Part shown: positions 35,263-43,695 of the stretch, in pieces
Layout: each line of letters starts with the position of its first letter
How positions within the stretch are numbered: the first letter of the stretch is position 1
Assembly (NCBI RefSeq): GCF_002158995.1
Contig: NZ_LOHF01000025.1
Location: forward strand, 32,351 to 96,350
Reading direction: 5' to 3'
Origin: Pseudomonas caspiana
GTDB lineage: Bacteria; Pseudomonadota; Gammaproteobacteria; Pseudomonadales; Pseudomonadaceae
DNA length: 64,000 nucleotides
Made by a program: the position numbers and the translations under genes
The notes under the pieces: generated by a model
Database searches by the model: none
Seen by the model: the letters and a program-made list of their open reading frames with translations, nothing else
What the model was told of the DNA's origin: nothing

Positions 35263-38151
35263 ATGCAAAGCAAAATCGGGAAGGAAGCTGCACCGTTGAA
35301 CACTCGTCTGACATTGGTGTTACTGGCTGAGGATCAGCCGGACTTCCTGCGTCGTGCCTTGAAGTACTACAGTGGCTTTCCCTTCGCGGTGATTGTTCTT
35401 GATACCTCGCGCCAGCCCGCTAAGGAGTACGACCCTTCGCAGGGGGTTGAATATGCTCACCTTGGTGCCCTGGCCGGGACGAGCTTGAGCAGCAAAGTGG
35501 CCGAGGGCGTCAAAAGAGTTAAGACCCCCTTCATGGTGTTTGCTACCGTCGACAGTTTTCTGATCGCGGATTCACTCGAGGCCTCACTGGGTTTTCTTGA
35601 AACCAATGATGGATATGGCGCGTGTCAGGGCTACAGCCTGGGCTACCGTGCGCATGTGAATCATGTGGATTATTTCCGCCGGGACCGCAAGGTCGACGAG
35701 GATTATTCGTCAGCGCTGGATGAAGAGCGAGTCCATGATTTTCTGGCGCAGAACCTGTCGCTGTTGAATGCCGTCACGCGGACCGATCTTGCGTTGAAGT
35801 GGTTTACTGCGGTACCTGCTGACACCAAGCTGCACTGGCAGGAAGTGGGTTACATGAGCTATTTGGCCGCCGCAGCCAGCGTGCGTATTTTGCCCATGCC
35901 GTACGCACTGCATTTTGCTCAGGACAGGCAGCAGCAACTGAGTTTCAGCAGCGCTCTGGAGGGGGCCCTCAACCATCTTGACCCCAAAGCCAGCGCCGAG
36001 CGTCAGGCATTCGCCGAATTTCTGTTGACGACGCTTGACGGTATTTCGAGCTTGACTCGCGAGCAGATTTTGGCCGGTTTCAAGGCGATGGCTGATTCAC
36101 TGGCGCGTCAGTCATTCCAGGCCGGAGAAAAAATTGTCAGCTCTAAATGGAGCGTGGCTGCCGAGGCCCCGGAGCCGCGCTTTGAGCCTCAACAGTTCAT
36201 CGAAATGCCGTTCTACAACCAGCCTTTTTTTGACGAGCTGGCTCGTATCGAGTTTCTGATTCACGCTATCCCGGCAGGCACGGTTCAACTTAAAGAGCTT
36301 GAAGGAGTGCTGCTCAAGCAGGCTGAACTGACCCGTGTTCAGACCAATCCGGATGCTGAGCCCCTGTTAAGTCGCCTCTGGCAGGCCTATGGAATTTACG
36401 CTTTCAACTACGGCCTTCTACAGCGTCTGCTTCAGGCACTGATCAAGGCAGCCGGTGAGGAAGAAGAGATTGAGGTGCTGACCGCGTGGTCTGAGCGGCT
36501 GCAGGCATTATCGGCCCACGATAACGGTGAGCTGCTGCATGACATGGAATCCGGCCGTTTGTTGCGTTGGCTCGATTCGCGCAATCCGAAGGATGCCGAG
36601 CTGAAAAAAATCAGCGCCAGACTGGCAAAAAATCCTCAGGGGGCACAGATCTGCGTACTGCTGCTCGATCTGGATGCGGACGTTTTCAAACTGCAAGCCA
36701 CCTTCGACAGCTTGATCAATGGTCACTACCGATCATTCAAAGTCGTTGTTTTCACCACCGGTGAATTGCCGGCAGTAACGACGATCCAGAACACTCTGCA
36801 TTTCGTGCGTGTCACGGAAAGCAATTACATCGACAAAATTAATCTGATCGCCAGGCAGGCAAGCGGTGACTGGCTGATGTTGGCGCAGGCCGGGGAACAA
36901 TTCACTAGCGCGGGTCTGCTGCAGGCCAGTATTGAACTCATCGACGCAGAGCAGTGCCGCGCAGTGGCCGTGGACGAGGTTCATCGTCAGGAAGATGGAA
37001 CCTTGGCTCATGCCTTGCGCCCGGGCTTCAACCTTGATTTGCTGCAAAGTCTGCCCGCGCTGATGGCTCGTCATTGGTTGGTGCGTCGTGAGCTAGTGGC
37101 GCAGATAGGTTATTCCCGTGAATCCGGGAAGGCTCTGGAGTTCGATCTGCTGCTGCGCCTGATAGAGGAGGGCGGCATGAGCGGGCTGGCACACTTGAGT
37201 GAGCCGGTGCTGATCTGCGACGCTCCCCAGCTTGAAACCAATGAGGATGAGCACAAGGCGCTTGTGCGACATCTTGGTAAGCGTGGTTATCAGGCGGAAG
37301 TCAGCTCGGTGCTGCCAGGGACTTACAAGATAGATTACCGTCATAAACAGCGTCCGATGGTCTCCATCCTGCTCGAGAGTCGGGATAATCTGCCTGAGCT
37401 TCAACGCTGTCTGCTGAGCATTCTTCAGCGCACTCGTTATCCTCGATACGAAGTTTTGATCTGTGATAACAACAGCAGTTCTGCGCAGCTATCGGCATGG
37501 CTTGACCAGCAAGAGCAGACCTCCAGCCGTGTTCGAGTGTTCAGAAGTGACGAGCGGGTGAGTTCCGCCGTTCTGCACAATCTGGTCAGTCAGCAAGCCA
37601 CCGGTGAGTATCTGATTCTGCTGGATGCTGAAAGCCAGATCGTCAACGTGGGCTGGATCGAATCACTGCTTAATCAGGCGCAACGCCCTGAAGTGGGCGT
37701 GGTTGGATGTCGGCTGATTGATCCGAAAGGCACCATTACTCAGGCCGGTTTGATTCTGGGGCTCAATGGTGGTGTCGGCTCAGCGTTTGTCGGCGAGCCG
37801 AAAAGCGCCAGGGGCTATATGCAACGTCTGGTGGTCGAGCAGAATTATTCAGCGGTGTCTTCAGCCTGTCTGATGATTGGCAAGGAACTCTACGAGGCCT
37901 TAGGCGGGCTGGATGAAGGTGTGTTCGCCGAAGAGTTGAATGATGTCGACCTATGCCTGAAAGCAGGACAAGCCGGTTATCTGACTGTCTGGACGCCTCA
38001 TGTTCAGGTGATTCATCACGGTGTCGTGCGCGCTGGTAGTGAGGCGTTGAGTGCCTTGAAAGGCAAATGGTCAGCGCAGTTTGCGCAGGATGAGGCCTAC
38101 AACAGTAATCTTGACCTGAACGGTACAGGTTTTACGCTGGGCGCATTCTAG
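35263..38151 (+). CDS. fgt2: Flagellin glycosyltransferase, Fgt2-like
   Basis: 962-residue protein. It begins with a distinct GT domain (LTLVLLAEDQPDFLRRALKY), of the TIGR00180 type as I recall, then a helical region, a GT-A-like segment and a C-terminal GT2 domain (MVSILLESRDNLPELQRCLL, LLNQAQRPEVGVVG). It shares the last motif block with the two longer glycosyltransferases in this window but lacks their C-terminal GT-B-like domain. In P. syringae, fgt2 mutants make partly glycosylated flagellin. It lies 122 bases after the fgt1-like gene. Confidence 0.87.
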   Translation: MQSKIGKEAAPLNTRLTLVLLAEDQPDFLRRALKYYSGFPFAVIVLDTSRQPAKEYDPSQGVEYAHLGALAGTSLSSKVAEGVKRVKTPFMVFATVDSFLIADSLEASLGFLETNDGYGACQGYSLGYRAHVNHVDYFRRDRKVDEDYSSALDEERVHDFLAQNLSLLNAVTRTDLALKWFTAVPADTKLHWQEVGYMSYLAAAASVRILPMPYALHFAQDRQQQLSFSSALEGALNHLDPKASAERQAFAEFLLTTLDGISSLTREQILAGFKAMADSLARQSFQAGEKIVSSKWSVAAEAPEPRFEPQQFIEMPFYNQPFFDELARIEFLIHAIPAGTVQLKELEGVLLKQAELTRVQTNPDAEPLLSRLWQAYGIYAFNYGLLQRLLQALIKAAGEEEEIEVLTAWSERLQALSAHDNGELLHDMESGRLLRWLDSRNPKDAELKKISARLAKNPQGAQICVLLLDLDADVFKLQATFDSLINGHYRSFKVVVFTTGELPAVTTIQNTLHFVRVTESNYIDKINLIARQASGDWLMLAQAGEQFTSAGLLQASIELIDAEQCRAVAVDEVHRQEDGTLAHALRPGFNLDLLQSLPALMARHWLVRRELVAQIGYSRESGKALEFDLLLRLIEEGGMSGLAHLSEPVLICDAPQLETNEDEHKALVRHLGKRGYQAEVSSVLPGTYKIDYRHKQRPMVSILLESRDNLPELQRCLLSILQRTRYPRYEVLICDNNSSSAQLSAWLDQQEQTSSRVRVFRSDERVSSAVLHNLVSQQATGEYLILLDAESQIVNVGWIESLLNQAQRPEVGVVGCRLIDPKGTITQAGLILGLNGGVGSAFVGEPKSARGYMQRLVVEQNYSAVSSACLMIGKELYEALGGLDEGVFAEELNDVDLCLKAGQAGYLTVWTPHVQVIHHGVVRAGSEALSALKGKWSAQFAQDEAYNSNLDLNGTGFTLGAF

Positions 38152-38161
38152 AACCTTCTGT

Positions 38162-38190
38162 ACGGGGTCGGTGACTAGCGTCGGCCCCGT
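38162..38190 (+). other. Hairpin after fgt2, no T run
   Basis: ACGGGGTCG and CGGCCCCGT can pair around an 11-base loop soon after the fgt2 stop. The lack of a T run argues against a classic terminator; it may stabilise the transcript end. The rest of the roughly 300-base gap to the next gene holds nothing I can name. Confidence 0.4.
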
Positions 38191-38455
38191 ATATCTGCGC
38201 ATTTCGCTGTCCTGGCGATCCTTGTGCGCAATGAAAGATGCTTTTTCAAAACACAAAAAAATCACATAGCATGCTGAACGCAGTGACCTGCGGGTCATAA
38301 AGTGCATCTTCACCTTATTGTGTTAAGGGCACAGCCATGCGTCCGGCTTGCTTAACGTGCCCATCGCCCTGAAAATGTCCGCAAATGACCTCTTTTGGTA
38401 GTGCCCTGATCTTTGTGGGACGAATATTGAACTGTTTACTAATCGGGAAACCCTG

Positions 38456-39382
38456 ATGATTGGCATAAAAAGCATAGCGAGTTACGTGCCCACGGCTGGC
38501 GTGGATAACTACGCTCAGGGTGCCAAGTTCGACAAGGATGAAGATTTCATCCTTGGCAAAATCGGCTCCACCTTCCTGCCGCGCAAAGACGCAGGTCAGG
38601 AGACTTCCGACCTTTGCGTCGAAGCGGTCAACAAACTGCTGGCCAATAACCCGCAGCTGAGCCGTGAAAGTATTGATGTATTGATCGTCGTGACGCAGAA
38701 CGGTGATGAAGAGGGGCTGCCTCATACCGCAGCTATCGTCCAGGACAAACTGGGCCTGTCGACCAACGTCGCAGCGTTCGATATCTCCCTGGGTTGCTCG
38801 GGTTATGTCTACGGTATCTACGCGATCAAAGGGTTCATGGAAGCAGCTGGCTTGAAGAATGGCTTGCTGGTGACTGCCGACCCTTATTCGAAGATCGTTG
38901 ACCCTGAAGATCGTAATACCACCATGCTGTTTGGTGATGCCGCCACAGCGACCTGGATGGGGGAGGATGCTGTCTGGAAACTGGGCAAAGCCAAGTTCGG
39001 CACTGACGGTTCCGGTGCGCCCCATTTGAAGGTCAGCAACGGCGTGTTCTTCATGAATGGCCGCCAGGTCTTTAACTTTGCCTTGCTCAAAGTGCCCGCG
39101 CATCTGCACGAGTTGCTGTCCGAGTCAGGCTTGCAACCTGATGACATCGACGCGTTTTGTATTCACCAGGGCAGTGCAGCGATCGTCGATGCCGTGGCGC
39201 GTCGCTTTGAAGACAAGCCCGAGAAGTTTCTCAAGGACATGGTCGAGACAGGTAACACGGTTTCCTCCAGTATCCCGCTGCTGCTCGAAAAGCATGTATT
39301 GGATTCAACCTGGACACGCGTTGCCTTGAGTGGCTTTGGTGTGGGTCTGTCGTGGGGCTCGGCGATTATTTATAAAGGCTGA
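38456..39382 (+). CDS. 3-oxoacyl-ACP synthase III homologue (flagellin glycan acyl supply)
   Basis: 308-residue FabH-like thiolase-fold enzyme. The catalytic triad is visible as C114 in SLGCSGYVYG, H237 in CIHQGSAAIV and N267 in ETGNTVSSSIP, so it should be active in Claisen condensation. In P. syringae the equivalent Orf3 lies between fgt2 and fliC and is needed for the 3-hydroxybutanoyl group on the modified viosamine. The same neighbourhood here supports that role. A matching 3-oxoacyl-ACP reductase (VioR) is not in the window. The housekeeping FabH role is less likely because of the location. Confidence 0.88.
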   Translation: MIGIKSIASYVPTAGVDNYAQGAKFDKDEDFILGKIGSTFLPRKDAGQETSDLCVEAVNKLLANNPQLSRESIDVLIVVTQNGDEEGLPHTAAIVQDKLGLSTNVAAFDISLGCSGYVYGIYAIKGFMEAAGLKNGLLVTADPYSKIVDPEDRNTTMLFGDAATATWMGEDAVWKLGKAKFGTDGSGAPHLKVSNGVFFMNGRQVFNFALLKVPAHLHELLSESGLQPDDIDAFCIHQGSAAIVDAVARRFEDKPEKFLKDMVETGNTVSSSIPLLLEKHVLDSTWTRVALSGFGVGLSWGSAIIYKG

Positions 39383-39773
39383 GCGAGCGCATCAGCTGTG
39401 ACGTAGCGGTTTGCCTGACGGGCCGCTGCGTTACTTGCCTCACGCTGCTCTTATCAAGCAAATCCAGTCCTCCTGATTTACCCCGTAGTCGTTTCGCTGC
39501 CTGGTGTTGTTCGTCAGCGCCTTCAGGTCAGAGTTTGCGCTTCGCTTCATTTTTTGCAGGCGATTTATTCAGCTACTGTTTAGTCGGCAGCCATGCTGGC
39601 AGGGCAATCCTGCAGGCGCGTTATAAATTGCTTCTGGTTGCTGTTTCATTGATGAATGCACCAAACGCCCCTCAGTGCGGTGATTTTCTGGCGTCATTTC
39701 TTCGTGGGTCCCGCGCTAAGCCCTTGTTTTACAGGGGGTGGCCGTCTGCTAGTAATTTTTTTCAAAAAAGTCC
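39383..39773. other. Long leader region before fliC
   Basis: About 390 bases without a gene. A GC-rich hairpin-like pair (GACGTAGCGG and CCGCTGCGT) lies just after the ketoacyl synthase gene near 39400-39435 but has no T run. The rest is T-rich upstream DNA of the flagellin promoter. Confidence 0.4.
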
Positions 39774-39800
39774 TCAAGCAAGTTGCAACCGCGACGATAA
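39774..39800 (+). promoter_or_regulatory. Sigma28 promoter of fliC
   Basis: TCAA, 15 bases, GACGATAA: close to the FliA consensus TAAA-N15-GCCGATAA with exact spacing, 81 bases before the flagellin start. Confidence 0.8.
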
Positions 39801-39880
39801 CTATTACGAAGGTTCTCTAGGCACACCCGGCGCTTGCAGGGGCCGGAAGCCCGCAGTACTCAACCAACGAGGAATTCATC

Positions 39881-40729
39881 ATGGCTTTAACAGTAAACAC
39901 CAACGTTGCATCCTTGAACGTTCAAAAGAACCTCGGCAAGGCATCTGACGCCCTTTCGGTTTCGATGACTCGTCTGTCCTCGGGCTTGAAAATCAACAGC
40001 GCTAAAGACGACGCTGCCGGCCTGCAAATCGCTACCCGTATCACTTCGCAGATCCGCGGTCAGACAATGGCGATCAAAAACGCCAACGACGGTATCTCGA
40101 TCGCTCAGACTGCTGAAGGCGCTCTGCAAGAGTCGACCAACATTCTGCAGCGTATGCGTGAACTGGCTGTTCAGTCCCGTAACGACAGCAACAGCGCAGA
40201 CGACCGTGACGCTCTGAACAAAGAATTCACTCAGATGAGTGAAGAGCTGACCCGTATCGCCAACAGCACCAACCTGAACGGCAAGAACCTGATTGACGGT
40301 ACTGCCAGCACCATGACTTTCCAGGTTGGCTCCAACAGCGGCGACTCGAACCAGATCTCCCTGACTCTGAGCGCCAGCTTCGACGCCAGCACCCTGGGTG
40401 TCGGTTCGGCAATCACCATCGTCGGTTCCGACAGCGATACTGCAGAAACCAACTTCTCTGCTGCAATCGCTGCAATCGACTCGGCTCTGTCGACCATCAA
40501 CGCCACTCGTGCTGACCTCGGTGCTGCACAAAACCGTCTGACCAGCACCATCTCCAACCTGCAAAACATCAACGAAAACGCCAGTGCTGCACTGGGTCGT
40601 GTACAAGATACCGACTTCGCTGCTGAAACTGCTCAGTTGACCAAGCAACAAACTCTGCAACAGGCTTCTACTTCGGTTCTGGCTCAGGCCAACCAGTTGC
40701 CTTCCGCTGTACTGAAACTGCTTCAGTAA
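39881..40729 (+). CDS. fliC: Flagellin FliC
   Basis: 282-residue filament subunit, the short P. syringae-type flagellin. The conserved D0/D1 N-terminus contains the flg22 immunogenic region at residues 30-51 (TRLSSGLKINSAKDDAAGLQ and on), in the P. syringae form. The flgII-28 region spans 84-111 (ESTNILQRMRELAVQSRNDS, then NSADDRDA). Serines stand at 143, 164, 176, 183, 193 and 201, the six O-glycosylated positions known from P. syringae pv. tabaci. The C-terminus (TLQQASTSVLAQANQLPSAV) is the export/polymerisation end. There is a strong ribosome site GAGGAATTC. Own sigma28 promoter. Confidence 0.97.
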   Translation: MALTVNTNVASLNVQKNLGKASDALSVSMTRLSSGLKINSAKDDAAGLQIATRITSQIRGQTMAIKNANDGISIAQTAEGALQESTNILQRMRELAVQSRNDSNSADDRDALNKEFTQMSEELTRIANSTNLNGKNLIDGTASTMTFQVGSNSGDSNQISLTLSASFDASTLGVGSAITIVGSDSDTAETNFSAAIAAIDSALSTINATRADLGAAQNRLTSTISNLQNINENASAALGRVQDTDFAAETAQLTKQQTLQQASTSVLAQANQLPSAVLKLLQ

Positions 40730-40745
40730 TAACGGCATGAGCTTT

Positions 40746-40781
40746 GGCGGGGGGGTGCGTTTCGTGCTCTCTCGCCTTTTT
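40746..40781 (+). terminator. Probable terminator after fliC
   Basis: GGCGGGGG pairs with CTCTCGCC (two G-U pairs) and is followed by a T-rich run, 17 bases after the fliC stop. The stem is weaker than the other terminators here. Confidence 0.5.
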
Positions 40782-40800
40782 ACTTTCAGAGGTTTTGGTT

Positions 40801-41178
40801 ATGGATATGAATGTAAAGCTGAACCTGTCTTATCCTGCCGCTCAACCGGCACCGCAGTCTGTGGTTGTGGATAAACCGGTAGAGAAAACTTCAGTGGCAG
40901 GCGTTTCTGCTTCGGCTGAAAGTAAAGGTTCGCAGCAACAGGGGCAGGCGCCGGATGATGAGCGGGTAAAGGCTGCTGCGGAAGATATTCAAAAATTCTT
41001 CCAGTCGGTCAAGCGTAATCTCGAATTCTCAGTCGACGAATCCTCTGGCAAGGTCGTGGTCAAAGTTATCGCAAGCTATTCTGGTGAAGTGGTTCGACAG
41101 ATTCCGAATGAGGAAGTGTTGAAGCTCGCCGAGAGCCTGAGTGATGCAGGTAGCTTGTTGTTCAGGGCTGAAGTCTGA
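40801..41178 (+). CDS. flaG: Flagellar protein FlaG
   Basis: 125-residue protein of the FlaG family, which influences filament length in pseudomonads and vibrios. The conserved C-terminal core is KRNLEFSVDESSGKVVVKVI with SGEVVRQIPNEEVLKLAE; the N-terminal half is low-complexity. The start at 40801 (MDMNVKLNLSY) is preferred over an upstream frame from 40744, which would run through the fliC terminator. Confidence 0.93.
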   Translation: MDMNVKLNLSYPAAQPAPQSVVVDKPVEKTSVAGVSASAESKGSQQQGQAPDDERVKAAAEDIQKFFQSVKRNLEFSVDESSGKVVVKVIASYSGEVVRQIPNEEVLKLAESLSDAGSLLFRAEV

Positions 41179-41182
41179 TAAC

Positions 41183-41199
41183 TGGCACGAAACTTGTTG
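41183..41199 (+). promoter_or_regulatory. Possible sigma54 promoter of fliD
   Basis: TGGCACGAAACTTGTT has a perfect -24 half, but the -12 dinucleotide is GT instead of GC. In P. aeruginosa fliD is sigma54-dependent, so a weak site here is plausible. Confidence 0.4.
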
Positions 41200-41259
41200 C
41201 AGGTCCGATGGGCCGCTAACGGGTCAAAAGACCGGCAATACTCTTGAAGGGAGATGCAC

Positions 41260-42696
41260 ATGGCAAGTCCAATTTCTGCTAGTACAGGTCTGGGTTCCGG
41301 CCTGAATATCGGTGACATCGTCAAGGTTTTGGTTGATTCGGACAAGGCAGCCAAAGAGAACCAGATCACCAAGCAAACCGCCAAGACCAATGATTCCCTG
41401 TCGGGCGTTGCAAAGCTTAAATCGGCTTTGACTGCACTTCAGGATGCAATGAAAACCCTGAATAGCACCACTACGCCTGCATTTCTGGGTTATGCCGCAA
41501 CATCGTCTGCCGATACGGTAGTCAAAGCAACTGCAAACAACACTGCAGTCAACGGCACCTATACTATTGGTGTTAACAAGCTGGCGACGGCCTCCAAGGT
41601 TGCCACCGCTGCGCTTACAACCGCTCAGACCAGTGCCATTCCGAGTGGTGAGTTGCTCATCAGTCAAAATGGCACTAATTACAAAGTTACGCTCGCCGAG
41701 GGCGGGACGCTGCAGGATGCTCGGGACTCGATCAACAAGCAGCTACAGACCGCAGGCATGAGCGCCAACATCATCACCGATGCTGATGGTTCGCGTCTGG
41801 TATTTAGCTCGACGACCACCGGCAAGGGCAGCGACATTTCGGTAACCGGCAGCGGTAATGTCGGTTCGCTGCTGGATATTGACGGCACCAAAACCATGGC
41901 AGAAACCACCGTAGGTGGCGTCAAGGGCGCCGGTGCCATTTCTGCAGTGGCCGGGGATGCGGAGTTCACCGTTGACGGTCTCGCTATAACCAGTAAAAGC
42001 AACACCGTTTCCGGTGCGATTTCTGGTTTGAGCTTTGATCTTCTGACCGCAGGTGCTAATGGCAGCGCGGCTTATTCAACCATTACCGTGGCCACCAACA
42101 CTGATGGATTGAAGACCTCGCTCAACACTTTCATGACGTCCTATAACACGCTGGTCAACCTGGTCACGAGTCTGACCAAGGGTTCCACCAACGCTGATGG
42201 CACCTTTGCTCCTGCCGAACTGACCGGTGATTCGACCGCTGCCGGGATGCTTTCCGCCATTCGTAACCAGCTCGCGACTGCTACCACCAACAGCGGTCTG
42301 GGTTCCCTGGCGCAACTGGGTATCACTACTCAGAGCAACGGGACACTGTCCATGGACAGCACAAAATTCACCGCTGCGATGAACGACAAAAAACTTGCAG
42401 GTCAGGTCCAGAGTCTGTTCTCAGGCGACACCGGGCTACTGGCGAGGATTGGCAAGGCAATCGATCCTTACCTGAAGACTGGCGGTATTCTGGCAACCAA
42501 GACCACTCAGCTGACCAAGACTCAAAATGATCTGACTAACCAAAAGGCCGCACTGGATCGTCGAGTTGAATCGCTCACCGCGTCTTTGACCAAAAAGTAC
42601 AACGCCATGGACCTTGTCGTAGGCCAGCTCAAAGCAACGGCCTCAAGCATTACCTCGATCTTTGAGGCAATGAATGCGCAGAAAAATGCGTCGTAA
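41260..42696 (+). CDS. fliD: Filament cap protein FliD (HAP2)
   Basis: 478-residue cap that folds flagellin at the filament tip and can act as an adhesin. The N-terminal ISASTGLGSGLNIGDIVKVL motif and the C-terminal coiled coil (LTKTQNDLTNQKAALDRRVE; NAMDLVVGQLKATASSITSI) are typical. Of two in-frame ATGs (41254 and 41260) the second has the proper spacing from GAAGGGAG. A terminator follows. Confidence 0.95.
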   Translation: MASPISASTGLGSGLNIGDIVKVLVDSDKAAKENQITKQTAKTNDSLSGVAKLKSALTALQDAMKTLNSTTTPAFLGYAATSSADTVVKATANNTAVNGTYTIGVNKLATASKVATAALTTAQTSAIPSGELLISQNGTNYKVTLAEGGTLQDARDSINKQLQTAGMSANIITDADGSRLVFSSTTTGKGSDISVTGSGNVGSLLDIDGTKTMAETTVGGVKGAGAISAVAGDAEFTVDGLAITSKSNTVSGAISGLSFDLLTAGANGSAAYSTITVATNTDGLKTSLNTFMTSYNTLVNLVTSLTKGSTNADGTFAPAELTGDSTAAGMLSAIRNQLATATTNSGLGSLAQLGITTQSNGTLSMDSTKFTAAMNDKKLAGQVQSLFSGDTGLLARIGKAIDPYLKTGGILATKTTQLTKTQNDLTNQKAALDRRVESLTASLTKKYNAMDLVVGQLKATASSITSIFEAMNAQKNAS

Positions 42697-42710
42697 TTGA
42701 CATGACATTC

Positions 42711-42737
42711 AAAAACCCGACCCCGTGTCGGGTTTTT
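42711..42737 (+). terminator. Rho-independent terminator after fliD
   Basis: AAAAACCCGA-CCCCG-TGTCGGGTTTTT: a GC-rich stem and T run 15 bases after fliD, so fliST expression depends on read-through or its own promoter. Confidence 0.88.
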
Positions 42738-42811
42738 GCTTTACGCTAAAGTTTTTTGACGTGGCGTCGATAGCTTGAGTATGTGGTCCTGGAGTTGATA
42801 CGAGGTTATTT

Positions 42812-43207
42812 ATGAATCCGATGTTAGCGTTGCGGCAATACCAGAAGATTGGCTCTCAGGCTCAAACCTCTGAAGCCAGTCCTCATCGCCTTGTGCAAAT
42901 GTTGATGGAAGGCGGTCTTGACCGTATTGCCCAGGCTAAAGGCGCAATGGCCCGCAAGGATATTGCCAGTAAAGGCATCTTCATCAGCAAGGCCATCGGT
43001 ATTGTTGGCGGTCTGCGCGAAGGGCTGGATCTGGACAAGGATCCGACTGACGCACTGAGGAATCAGGATAATCTTTATCACTTCATGATGAAGCGCCTGG
43101 CTGAAGCCAATGTAAAGAATGATCCAAAGATGCTGGATGAAGTTGCAGGTTTACTGATCACAGTCAAGGAAGGCTGGGATGCAATTGCTGATCAACAAAA
43201 TCAATAA
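42812..43207 (+). CDS. fliS: Flagellin export chaperone FliS
   Basis: 131-residue helical-bundle chaperone that binds the flagellin C-terminus and prevents early polymerisation. Typical sequence includes MLALRQYQKIGSQAQTSEAS, PHRLVQMLMEGGLDRIAQAK and AIGIVGGLREGLDLDKDP. The length is normal. Confidence 0.95.
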   Translation: MNPMLALRQYQKIGSQAQTSEASPHRLVQMLMEGGLDRIAQAKGAMARKDIASKGIFISKAIGIVGGLREGLDLDKDPTDALRNQDNLYHFMMKRLAEANVKNDPKMLDEVAGLLITVKEGWDAIADQQNQ

Positions 43208-43233
43208 GAAGCTGTTGTACTGAGGATATTGAC

Positions 43234-43533
43234 ATGAGTGCTGCACTCAAGCGTATCGAAGAAACTCGCGAAGCGCTGGTTGGCGCCTTGGCTGAGCGCG
43301 ATTGGGAAACCATTGGCAAGCTGGACCTGGCCTGTCGTGCCTGTGTCGAGGACGTTATTAGCGAAGATACGCCTAATGAGCCGGAGTTGCGTAATAACCT
43401 GGAAGAGTTATTGACGGTGTATCGGCAGCTGATTGACACTGCAACGGGCGAGCGTCAGGCGATTGTCGACGAAATGACGCAAATCACCCAAGCCAAGAAC
43501 GCAGCAAAGGTTTACCATCTGTTTGATTCGTGA
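43234..43533 (+). CDS. fliT: FliT-like flagellar chaperone
   Basis: 99-residue, mostly helical, acidic protein 26 bases behind fliS. Sequence such as IEETREALVGALAERDWETI and LLTVYRQLIDTATGERQAIV fits the FliT-like small protein that follows fliS in pseudomonads. In enterics FliT is the FliD chaperone; the assignment here rests mainly on size, helical character and position. Confidence 0.75.
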   Translation: MSAALKRIEETREALVGALAERDWETIGKLDLACRACVEDVISEDTPNEPELRNNLEELLTVYRQLIDTATGERQAIVDEMTQITQAKNAAKVYHLFDS

Positions 43534-43584
43534 CCGGTTGGTCAAAATATGCTTTACGCCATAAATTTGACTGTTTACGGTATT

Positions 43585-43613
43585 TTGACTTAACTAGCGA
43601 TGTTTACTATTTT
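43585..43613 (+). promoter_or_regulatory. Possible sigma70 promoter of fleQ
   Basis: TTGACT, 17 bases, TATTTT: a good -35 and a fair -10 about 80 bases before fleQ. fleQ is known to be sigma70-dependent and Vfr-controlled in P. aeruginosa. Confidence 0.4.
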
Positions 43614-43695
43614 CTGGTGCTCGGTATAAGAAGTGGCCGAGATACCAAGCTGCCCCATGTATGGGCACTGAGTTGACTAGGGAAGTTGCTATTGC

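Noticed and set aside
39535..39948. 137-codon frame upstream of and into fliC
   Set aside because: It runs across the fliC promoter and start in another frame; no protein features.
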